Positions 57,405-64,000 of a stretch of DNA of 64,000 bases are shown here, piece after piece; position 1 is the first letter of the stretch, and each line of letters starts with the position of its first letter. The translations under genes were made by a program, and so were the position numbers. Where the stretch lies: NCBI GenBank assembly GCA_047936785.1, contig CP176394.1; one strand, written 5' to 3'. Below the pieces are notes generated by a model. The model did no database searches. It was not told where the DNA came from and saw only the letters and a list, made by a program, of their open reading frames with translations. The DNA is from Acidaminobacterium chupaoyuni. Its GTDB lineage: Bacteria > Bacillota > Clostridia > Oscillospirales > Butyricicoccaceae.

Positions 57405-57977
57405 ATGGGAATCGTAGAATCTTTGCAGGCACGCAGAACCTATTATGGCATCCACGCCGATCTGCCGGTTTCCCAGGAAACCGTTTCTCAGCGCATCGAA
57501 CAGCTCACCGAGCTTGTTCCCGACGCCTTCAACATGAAAAGCTCGCGGGTGGTGGTGGCTTTCGGCGAAAAACACCGCGCCCTGTGGGATGCCATCTATG
57601 ACGCATTCGGCGGCAAAGTATCGCGGAAAAAGATCGATTCTTTCCGCAATGGCGCGGGCACGGTGCTTTTCTTCTATGATGAAGAAACCGTAGGCGGGCT
57701 TCAGCAGAAATTCGCCGCTTATGCCGACAATTTCCCCCTTTGGGCCCTGCAGGCCAGCGGCATGCTTCAAATTTCGGTGTGGAGCGGCCTGCGCGAGCTG
57801 GGCATCGGCGCTTCGCTTCAGCATTATAACCCCGTGATCGATGAAACCGTGAAAGCCATGTTCGGCGTGCCCGCTTCTTACCGTCTGCTGGCGCAGATGC
57901 CCTTTGGCGGCATTGCGGCCGAACCCGACCCCAAAGCAAAAGAAGACATCGGCAAGCGCGTGGCGATTTTTGAATAA
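57405..57977 (+). CDS. Nitroreductase family protein (HBN1/Frm2-like)
   Basis: A 190-residue flavoprotein. The start MGIVESLQARRTYYGIHADLPVSQETV has the S/ARRT-x-Y motif of the FMN phosphate site; AGTVLFFYDEETV and the C-terminal LLAQMPFGGIAAEPDPKAKEDIGKRV are typical of the short, fungal-type Frm2/HBN1 subfamily. Relatives reduce nitro compounds and quinones with NAD(P)H. Clustering behind MarR and pirin suggests detoxification or redox balance. A 24-bp palindrome and structured repeat C follow. Confidence 0.9.
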   Translation: MGIVESLQARRTYYGIHADLPVSQETVSQRIEQLTELVPDAFNMKSSRVVVAFGEKHRALWDAIYDAFGGKVSRKKIDSFRNGAGTVLFFYDEETVGGLQQKFAAYADNFPLWALQASGMLQISVWSGLRELGIGASLQHYNPVIDETVKAMFGVPASYRLLAQMPFGGIAAEPDPKAKEDIGKRVAIFE

Positions 57978-58031
57978 CAGCCCGCGGGGGCATCTGCCGC
58001 GCAAACACGCCGCCTGACGGCGCAAAAAACA

Positions 58032-58055
58032 GGGGCGGCCCCATGGGGCCGCCCC
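58032..58055. repeat. 24-bp perfect GC palindrome
   Basis: GGGGCGGCCCCA followed directly by its complement TGGGGCCGCCCC. It lacks a T run on the plus strand, but has one on the minus strand, and lies between the nitroreductase gene and repeat element C. Confidence 0.7.
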
Positions 58056-58112
58056 GCAAAACAGGCCGATGGCTCCCGCGGCGAAAACCCGCGCCATCTG
58101 CTGTTCCACATG

Positions 58113-58237
58113 AAAAAAGCCTGCTGCGATCTACGGCCGAACCTCGGTTCGGCCCTGCGAGCCGCGTTGGAGAAACCATCCGAACGCCGCTTTCGCAGGG
58201 AACGGTTTTGACCGTTCCGTTTTGCAGCAGGCTTTTT
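58113..58237 (+). repeat. Structured intergenic element, copy C (terminator-like)
   Basis: Outer arms AGCCTGCTGC and GCAGCAGGCT, then TTTTT. Inner stems: GGCCGAA/TTCGGCC; CTGCGA/TCGCAG enclosing GCGTTGGA/TCC-g-AACGC; and GGAACGGT/ACCGTTCC. Compared with copy B, several pairs differ on both sides, so the helices are kept. It lies between convergent genes. Confidence 0.8.
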
Positions 58238-58266
58238 CTGTTATTTTTTAAAACTTATAGGATAAT

Positions 58267-59718
58267 TTACGACCAGAAATCCGTAGTGTAATACCACACA
58301 TAGGGGGTCTCGGGCGCATAGGCCATGCCCACGCCCAGATAAGAGGCTTTGGATAAGATCGCGCCTCTGTGGCTGTAGGAATTGATCCAGGCATCCAGCG
58401 CTTCAATGCCGTCGGCATATCCGCCGCATACATTTTCCGACCATGAAGAGGTGATGGTCACGCCCTGTGCCCGCAGGCGGTCGCCGGGGGAATAGGAAGC
58501 CGAGCCTTTGGCCCCTTCATAATGGCCGATGGCGCCCATTTTGGCCATATATTCGCTGTGAAGGCGGGCGGCGGCGGCGCCCGCTTCGCCCCACTGGGCC
58601 GCGCCAATGCCGTGATAGGCTTTATAGGCATTGGTGATATAGGCCACCAGCTGCGATTCCTGATAAAGCATCTCTTTGGTGACCTCGCTGCCGGCATAAC
58701 CATAATAGGTGTCGGCCTGCATCAGTTCCACCGCGTAAAGCGAGCGGTCTGCGTAAGCATCGATCTTGAGGCTGAGTTCCACGCCCTGAGCAGCGGTGTT
58801 TTGAAGGGCCGTCAGGTCGGTGGCTCCCGCCGAAACGCCCCGATAGCTGAAATTGCCGCCGATGGCATAGAGCATGCCCACCTTCTTTTGGGCATTGACC
58901 CCCGCCACAAAGAAATTTTTCCAATCGCCGGCGTGGAACACATAATATTGATATTCCATGCGGCCCTGCAAAACGGCGGAAGGCGCGCCCGCTTTGGCCG
59001 TGAGATCGGCGAGCGGCATGCCCAAAGTATAGGCGGCGCCGCTGATGGTGACGGAAGCCGCGGGATCGGCGGAAGGGGTCGCGGGGGCGGGCACTTTGCC
59101 CAGCGTGATGAGATCGTAAAGGCGGCCCACGATGGACGCGGCCTGCGCGCGGTTCATCGAGCTTTCGCCATCGAAGGTGCCGCTGCCATCCACGCCCCGC
59201 AGCAGCCCCGCGGCATAGCAATATTGCACCGCGGCGTTATATTTCTGAGGGATCTTCGCCTGATCGGCAATTTGGTTCTGCGCGGCGGCAGGCACCGCGG
59301 CGGAAGGCGCCAGATCCTTCGCGATCAGATACATCATCTGCGCCATCCGATAGCGGCTGACCGCAGCATCGAGATCATCGCCGGCGGCAAACACATTTTC
59401 ATTGATGCCGGCGTCGATCGCCGCTTTTTGATAGGGCGCATACCATTTTTCACCCGCGGGGGGCGTTTGATTCAGCCCCTGGCCATAGAAGGCGCGGGTC
59501 ATCATGGCCGTGAGCTGGGCGCAGGTGAACGCCTGCGCGGGGGCATAGCGGCCGCCCCCCACGCCTTCGACCCAGCCCATCCGGCCGGCTCGAACAATAT
59601 CGTCATAGGCCCAGCTGCCGGCGATATCCGAAAAGGGTTCGCCCGCGGCCAGCGCGGGCGGCGCGGCGGATAAACCGATGAGAAGGGCCAGCATAAAAGC
59701 CAAAACTTTCTTTTTCAT
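58267..59718 (-). CDS. Secreted SLH/CAP-domain protein
   Basis: A 483-residue exported protein. A signal peptide (KVLAFMLALLIGLSAAPPALAAG) is followed by three SLH repeats (FSDIAGSWAYDDIVRAGRMGWVEGVGGGRYAP, the segment around WYAPYQKAAIDAGI, and YNAAVQYCYAAGLLRGVDGSGTFDG) that anchor it to the cell wall. A CAP-associated region (about 205-320, TLGMPLADLTAKAGAP) leads to the CAP/SCP domain (345-483) with HSEYMAKMGAIGHYEG, GDRLRAQGV, WSENV and the C-terminal GVGMAYAPETPYVWYYTTDFW. Function of bacterial CAP proteins is unclear. Start 59718 follows GAGGTG. Monocistronic. Confidence 0.93.
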   Translation of the reverse strand: MKKKVLAFMLALLIGLSAAPPALAAGEPFSDIAGSWAYDDIVRAGRMGWVEGVGGGRYAPAQAFTCAQLTAMMTRAFYGQGLNQTPPAGEKWYAPYQKAAIDAGINENVFAAGDDLDAAVSRYRMAQMMYLIAKDLAPSAAVPAAAQNQIADQAKIPQKYNAAVQYCYAAGLLRGVDGSGTFDGESSMNRAQAASIVGRLYDLITLGKVPAPATPSADPAASVTISGAAYTLGMPLADLTAKAGAPSAVLQGRMEYQYYVFHAGDWKNFFVAGVNAQKKVGMLYAIGGNFSYRGVSAGATDLTALQNTAAQGVELSLKIDAYADRSLYAVELMQADTYYGYAGSEVTKEMLYQESQLVAYITNAYKAYHGIGAAQWGEAGAAAARLHSEYMAKMGAIGHYEGAKGSASYSPGDRLRAQGVTITSSWSENVCGGYADGIEALDAWINSYSHRGAILSKASYLGVGMAYAPETPYVWYYTTDFWS

Positions 59719-60054
59719 AAAAACACCTCGCTTGTTTTGTGTTCTGCGCGCCGCAGCCTCTGTTCCGCCCGGTTGGATCACGGGCCGCGGCTTTTTTGGC
59801 AGAAGAGGGGGCCGCCCTCTTCTATTTCTTTAGCGTAGCGTATGAACGGCCAAGATGCAATCGTTTTTTACCGCTTGCCGATATCTTCTAAATCAGGCAT
59901 GCCATGGCAGGCGTTTTGCGGGGGGCCGCCATGGTTTTTTCTTTTGCCGGCGGCGCTTTTGGCGCGCCGCGTTCGTTTTATGCTAAAACCCACATGGGTT
60001 CCGGCTTAAAAAAACCAAAAAGGCATCTTTTTATCACATTTTCAGCACTTTCGC
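59719..60054. other. Divergent intergenic region with a leader hairpin, no gene seen
   Basis: A hairpin AGAAGAGGG/CCCTCTTCT lies at about 59800-59822, in the presumed leader of the SLH/CAP gene. A weak minus-strand promoter (TTGCAT, 17 bases, TACGCT) may lie near 59835-59865. The rest is GC-rich with no convincing reading frame. Confidence 0.4.
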
Positions 60055-60083
60055 TTGCTATAGCCGAAACATTGGGATATGAT
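60055..60083 (+). promoter_or_regulatory. Promoter of the second diguanylate cyclase gene
   Basis: TTGCTA (60055-60060) and TATGAT (60078-60083) with a 17-base spacer; start point near 60090. Confidence 0.68.
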
Positions 60084-60165
60084 AGTTTCGGGTCGGTTCG
60101 TGCAGACAAAATACCCTTCCGATGAACTGATTGAGATCGTTTGATAGATGAAGTTGAGGTCGATT

Positions 60166-61293
60166 ATGAAAAACCTGCGTTTTCGAGGAATCGGGAGCAA
60201 TTCTTTTGCCAAGCACAGCCTCTCCTATGAATTCCACAGCCTGTTCATCGGCGCGCTGTGTGTTCATCTCGTGCTGTTCTTCTTCGGTTTAGCGCTGCAT
60301 TCCGCCCACTATGCCCTTTATCAGGTGTTTTCGATGCTGGTCTATGGGGCGCTGCTGAAATTTTGGAAACAGCATCATTTTGTTTCTTCCTGCGTCATTT
60401 ATTTTTTAGAAGTGACGGCCAACGCGCTGATCACCGCCAATTATCTGGGCAGCCCGCTGTCTTCCGAGCTTTATCTCATCGTGCTGATCCCCGTGGCCAA
60501 CTGCATCGTTTTCACCGAATATTCCAAACGCATCAAGCATTTTTACATGGGGCTGAACATTTTTTGCTGCATCGCCTCTTATTTTTTCATCGATTACCTG
60601 TCGCTTTTTCTTTTTGCGGGCAGAGAGCTCACCGCGGCTTCTTATCCGCGCGGCTATCTGGTGGCCTGCTTTTTTCTTGAAACTTTTCATATTTCCACCG
60701 CGTTCATCCTGCTTTTCATCACCACTCTGTTTTTCATCGGCCGCATGCAGAAAGGCTTTGGCGCCGTGCAATCTGAAAACGAACAGCTGGATACCATCGC
60801 CAGCCGCGATGAACTGACGGGCCTTTACAACCGCCGCAAAATGGAACAGCTGCTGAAAGAATATGATCTGCAATGGCGGCAGCAGCAGAAGCCTTTTGTC
60901 ATCGTCATGGGCGATGTGGATGGCTTCAAGCAATTCAACGATACTTACGGCCACGCCGCGGGCGACACGGTTTTGCGGGGGCTGGCCGAGCTTTTATCCG
61001 CTTTTCTGCGCCAGGAAGACGCGGTATGCCGCTGGGGCGGCGAAGAATTCCTTTTCGTGCTGCAATGTTCCGAATCGGTGGCGTTTTCGGTGGTGGAACG
61101 GCTTCGCATCAGTATCTCTCAAACGCCCATCGCTTTTTCAGATCAACATCTGCCCGTCACCATGACCTTTGGCCTCAGCGAGATCCGCCCGGGCCAGACC
61201 CTTGCCCAGCTGATCGATCGCGCCGACCACTGCCTTTACGAGGGCAAACAGCTGGGCCGCAACCGCGTGATCGGCGACACGGCGCACCCTTAG
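60166..61293 (+). CDS. Membrane diguanylate cyclase (GGEEF) with I-site
   Basis: A 375-residue protein. Residues 25-200 contain five to six hydrophobic helices with no named sensor domain; a short coiled linker (GAVQSENEQLDTIASRDELTG) leads to the GGDEF domain: MGDVDGFKQFNDTYGHAAGD for metal and GTP, then RWGGEEF. RQED stands five residues before the loop, a proper RxxD product-inhibition site. ATG 60166 has a TTGAGGT site; ATG 60148 is an alternative that would add six residues. A GC hairpin follows at 61333-61358. Monocistronic. Confidence 0.92.
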   Translation: MKNLRFRGIGSNSFAKHSLSYEFHSLFIGALCVHLVLFFFGLALHSAHYALYQVFSMLVYGALLKFWKQHHFVSSCVIYFLEVTANALITANYLGSPLSSELYLIVLIPVANCIVFTEYSKRIKHFYMGLNIFCCIASYFFIDYLSLFLFAGRELTAASYPRGYLVACFFLETFHISTAFILLFITTLFFIGRMQKGFGAVQSENEQLDTIASRDELTGLYNRRKMEQLLKEYDLQWRQQQKPFVIVMGDVDGFKQFNDTYGHAAGDTVLRGLAELLSAFLRQEDAVCRWGGEEFLFVLQCSESVAFSVVERLRISISQTPIAFSDQHLPVTMTFGLSEIRPGQTLAQLIDRADHCLYEGKQLGRNRVIGDTAHP

Positions 61294-61456
61294 GCCCCGG
61301 CCCGCTTTGCGGGCATAAACAAAAAACAGAACGGCCGCGCCCCCAAAAGGCGCGGCCTTCCAACAGGGATCGGCCCGAAAAAAATTTTGGCGGCGGTTCC
61401 TGTTTTTTGATCTGTTTCACATGACCCGCCATCAAAAATAAGGAGATGACACCGCC

Positions 61457-62194
61457 ATGACAAACCTGAAAGAACTGCTGGATCTTCAATTTGCGGATGA
61501 TTTCTGCTGCACCGCAGCCGAAGTGCGAAGCGCCGAAAATATTTTCACCGTTTTTGAAAAAAGGGAAGGGCAGCGCGCCTTCTGTGACGGCGCATTTTTG
61601 CAGATCGCCTGCGTTCACGGAAAATTTCTCGCCACCGGCGACGCCGCCGTGATCGCGCGGCTGGAAAAAAGCATGAAAACCGCAAGCGCCCCCTGGCTGA
61701 TGGATCTGGGCGGCCTGCGCCGCATCGACGGGATGCTGAAAGAATTCGGATATCAGATCGGCATGGCCCATCCGTTTTATCTGGCGGAAAAGGCATCCGC
61801 GCCGCGCCCTGTTCGGGGCGAAACGAAATGGTATTTCGGCGGCGAGATCGAAGCCTTCCGCGGCGACGGGCGGTTTGGCGAGACCTATGCCTTTCAGCCC
61901 GCCTGCCCCGATGTCATGGGCGTTTCCCTTGAGCGGGAAGGGCAGATTTTGGGCATGGCGGGCGCAAGCCGCGACAGCGCCCGGATGTATCAGATCGGCA
62001 TCAATGTGATGCCCGAAGGGAAAGGGCAGGGCATCGGCACTTATCTGGTGACGCTTTTGAAAAACAAGATCATCGAAAACGGCGTGCTTCCCTTTTACGG
62101 AACCGCCCAATCGCATATCGCTTCGCAAAAAGTGGCGCTGGCTTCGGGCTTTGCCCCCGCATGGGCCGAGCTCTATGCAGGAAAAATCGAATGA
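61457..62194 (+). CDS. GNAT-family acetyltransferase (two-domain)
   Basis: A 245-residue protein with the acetyl-CoA motif in the C-terminal half: YQIGINVMPEGKGQGIGTYLVTLLKNKII (V-x-P-x-x-x-G-x-G-I-G), then FYGTAQSHIASQKVALASGF. The N-terminal 130 residues are a separate, less conserved domain (FADDFCCTAAEVRSAENIFTV). This resembles the PF12746 group of GNAT proteins, whose acceptors are unknown. ATG 61457 follows AAGGAG at 61441. A terminator follows. Confidence 0.87.
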   Translation: MTNLKELLDLQFADDFCCTAAEVRSAENIFTVFEKREGQRAFCDGAFLQIACVHGKFLATGDAAVIARLEKSMKTASAPWLMDLGGLRRIDGMLKEFGYQIGMAHPFYLAEKASAPRPVRGETKWYFGGEIEAFRGDGRFGETYAFQPACPDVMGVSLEREGQILGMAGASRDSARMYQIGINVMPEGKGQGIGTYLVTLLKNKIIENGVLPFYGTAQSHIASQKVALASGFAPAWAELYAGKIE

Positions 62195-62243
62195 TCTCTT
62201 TGGTTTAGGGCGAAACCCCGGCGGATGGCATCATGCCAAACGG

Positions 62244-62274
62244 AAAAACGGGCGGATGATATCCGCCCGTTTTT
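62244..62274. terminator. Bidirectional terminator
   Basis: AAAAACGGGCGGAT and ATCCGCCCGTTTTT with a 3-base loop; T runs on both strands. It lies between the convergent GNAT and ECF genes. Confidence 0.92.
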
Positions 62275-62290
62275 CGTGATGCGTGTCCGG

Positions 62291-64000
62291 TCATTCCACC
62301 AGCCCATATTTCACTTTGATCCGGTCAAGCTTTTCAAGCATCGGCTCTGCGGCAAACCATAAAAACAGGAAGGTGGATGAAGCCTGAATACAATCCATCG
62401 GAAAGCCCGAAAGATAATAGGTGAGCAAAATTTTTCGGTTGATAACACCCGACCACATCAGCGCTGATGCGGGGTTCATAATGCCCCCATAGATCAAAAT
62501 GGCGCAAAGTGCGCCAAACACGGCCAGCGATCCGCGGCTTCGCCGCAGCCAGCCTTTACGGAACAGCACCCCCGCCAGAAAGCCGATGATCCCCATGCAA
62601 AACATCTGCCATGGCGTCCACGGCCCCTGGCCAAACAGCACATTCGACGCAAGCATGGTCATTGCGCCGATCAAAAACCCCGTTTCCCCGCCAAAGGCCA
62701 CCCCGCCGATGATGGCAAGCGCCATCACGGGCTTAAACTGGGGCAGCATGAAAAACGCGGCGCGTCCCGCCACCCCCAGCCCGCAGATCACGGCGATGAT
62801 GACCAGTTCCCGCGCCTGTGGTTTCCTTCCTTCAAAAATCAAGAAGAACGGCAGCATGGTTTCCAGCAAGATCAGCAGCGCGATAAAATAATATTTTTTA
62901 TCGTTCAGATAATAGACCCCCACAAACAGGGTCAGGGGAATAAGCAGTAAAATCATCCCCGCGGCCGCCAGCGTTCGCCCCGCCAGTTTGCGTTTTTCGC
63001 GCGGGGTCTGCGCCAGATAATCGGGCCGGCGACTTCGCTTGGTGATGCAGGCGGCAAACACCGCCAGCGCCGTGATAAACACCGCATACAGCCTGATCTG
63101 GCCATCTGCCATACGGCTTATGCCTTCGGCGCCGATCAGCTTTGTGAGATCGGTAATGCCCATAAATTTAAAGAACAAAACCACGGCCGTCAGGCCCGAA
63201 AGAACCGCCCCAAGCTTGCGCCACCAAGGCAGTTTTATTTTCTCAAACCCGCCCAAAACAGGGCAGGGCGGCGGAAGCGGCGGGATCTCACCGGGCAATT
63301 CCTGTTTCGGCGGAAGCCTGCCGCCGCAGGCCGTTATCACTTCTTCTGCCGTAACGGCCCCGGGCAACAGCCCTCGCGCCATGCGGTTTGCGGCGGTGGT
63401 ATAAAAACTGTTGCCCGAAAAAAACGGGCCGGGGGCGCCTTCTGTCACGATAGCGCCGTCAAAAAACAAAGCGCAGCGGTGGGCATGGGATGCGCAGAAT
63501 TCCACATCATGGCTCACCATCAGAATTGTGACGCCCCGCGCCAGCAGTGTTTGAAGAATTTCGGCAAAACTTTGTTTGAATTCGGCATCCAGCCCTTTTG
63601 TGGGCTCATCCATCATCAGGATCTCCGGTTCCAGCAGCAGCACCTTCGCCAGAGCCGCCCGCTGCTGTTCTCCGCCCGAAAGATCATAAGGGTGGCGGTC
63701 TAAAAGCATTTTCAGGCGGCAAAGCGCCGTTACATAAGCCACCTTTTCTTCCCGCTGCGCGGCAGTGAGCTTTTTTCCTTTTAAAATTTCGGCCAAATCT
63801 TCGCGCACGGTTTTTTTCACAAACAGACTTTGCGGGTTTTGGGGCAAAACGCCCACCCTTCCGCGGCAGGCAACGGTTCCGCGGTAAGGCTTGGAAAGCC
63901 CCGCCAGCAGATGCAGACTGGTGGTCTTGCCTGTGCCGTTGCCGCCCATCAGCGCCAGAAATTCCCCTTTTTGAAGGGTGAGTGAAAGCCCCTTCACCAC
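62291..64000 (-). CDS. ECF transporter ATPase fused to an S component (cobalamin type); 5' end outside window
   Basis: The last 569 residues of a larger protein. Visible residues 1-240 are an ABC ATPase: Walker A GGNGTGKTT, LSGGEQQRAALAKVLLL, Walker B LMMDEPT and switch VSHDVEF. A proline-rich linker (about 240-265) leads to a membrane region: two helices, then an S-component-like block from YYLNDKKYYFIALLILLETMLPF through LPQFKPVMALAIIGGVAFGGETGF to AEPMLEKLDRIKVKYGL, a pattern I associate with the CbrT-type cobalamin ECF family. In this family another ATPase half usually precedes; it would lie beyond the window. It fits the B12 need of glutamate mutase. Confidence 0.87.
   Translation of the reverse strand: MVKGLSLTLQKGEFLALMGGNGTGKTTSLHLLAGLSKPYRGTVACRGRVGVLPQNPQSLFVKKTVREDLAEILKGKKLTAAQREEKVAYVTALCRLKMLLDRHPYDLSGGEQQRAALAKVLLLEPEILMMDEPTKGLDAEFKQSFAEILQTLLARGVTILMVSHDVEFCASHAHRCALFFDGAIVTEGAPGPFFSGNSFYTTAANRMARGLLPGAVTAEEVITACGGRLPPKQELPGEIPPLPPPCPVLGGFEKIKLPWWRKLGAVLSGLTAVVLFFKFMGITDLTKLIGAEGISRMADGQIRLYAVFITALAVFAACITKRSRRPDYLAQTPREKRKLAGRTLAAAGMILLLIPLTLFVGVYYLNDKKYYFIALLILLETMLPFFLIFEGRKPQARELVIIAVICGLGVAGRAAFFMLPQFKPVMALAIIGGVAFGGETGFLIGAMTMLASNVLFGQGPWTPWQMFCMGIIGFLAGVLFRKGWLRRSRGSLAVFGALCAILIYGGIMNPASALMWSGVINRKILLTYYLSGFPMDCIQASSTFLFLWFAAEPMLEKLDRIKVKYGLVE

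Noticed and set aside
1..64000. CRISPR arrays, prophage, insertion sequences or toxin-antitoxin pairs
   Set aside because: I saw no regularly spaced repeats, no transposase or integrase motifs and no typical toxin or antitoxin pair. The repeated elements found are few, dispersed and structured.

Overview
The window reads as chromosome of an anaerobic, GC-rich, low-to-mid-GC-lineage Gram-positive of the class Clostridia (an Oscillospirales-like gut bacterium is my best guess, by inference). The clues are AGGAGG-type ribosome sites, TTGACA/TATAAT promoters, two SLH-domain cell-surface proteins, B12-dependent glutamate fermentation by the methylaspartate route, butyrate kinase/phosphotransbutyrylase, indolepyruvate:ferredoxin oxidoreductase and an ECF vitamin transporter. 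There are no rRNAs, CRISPR arrays, phage genes or recognisable transposases. One tRNA gene, tRNA-Arg(CCU), is present.

Layout. 1-2.8 kb: end of a polyamine operon (aspartokinase catalytic fragment, carboxy(nor)spermidine dehydrogenase and decarboxylase). 2.8-4.8 kb: a membrane protein gene and a Rieske oxygenase gene; the latter is bracketed by a perfect 35-bp direct repeat. 4.8-8.1 kb: an arsenic/metal cluster (ArsR-CobW fusion, mini-thioredoxin, permease, ArsC) with palindromic operators. 8.2-9.2 kb: WG-repeat protein. 9.6-15.2 kb: complete oligopeptide ABC transporter. 15.4-21.9 kb: hexapeptide acetyltransferase, DUF1003 protein, a tandem DUF3841 pair, a diguanylate cyclase and an overlapping set of poorly known membrane/TPR genes. 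22-25 kb: GNAT, acyl-ACP thioesterase, TDT transporter and a C_GCAxxG_C_C redox protein.

25-31 kb (minus strand): the glutamate mutase/methylaspartate ammonia-lyase operon. 31-38 kb: asparaginase and an IclR regulator divergent from buk-ptb-iorA-iorB, a module that can turn 2-oxo acids from amino acids into acyl-CoA, acyl phosphate and finally acid plus ATP. 38-40 kb: S1-domain protein, DUF951 and uridine phosphorylase. 40-46.6 kb: a tannase-like lipoprotein behind a LytTR/GHKL two-component pair, and a hybrid histidine kinase. 47-55 kb: birA, a possible structured RNA, tRNA-Arg, and a 6.6-kb islet that ends in a degenerate copy of the tRNA 3' half and carries one 1,900-residue SLH surface protein. 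55-64 kb: esterase, MarR/pirin pair, nitroreductase, CAP/SLH protein, a second diguanylate cyclase, a GNAT protein and an ECF ATPase/S-component fusion that probably brings in cobalamin.

The physiology is coherent. Peptides enter by the ABC system; asparagine is deamidated; glutamate is fermented through B12-dependent glutamate mutase; other amino acids feed IorAB-Ptb-Buk; and an ECF system resembling the cobalamin family could supply the cofactor. The least explained signals are a three-copy 120-130-bp intergenic element with compensated base pairs (8.0, 19.3 and 58.1 kb), the tRNA-bounded islet, and the 35-bp repeats around the Rieske gene.
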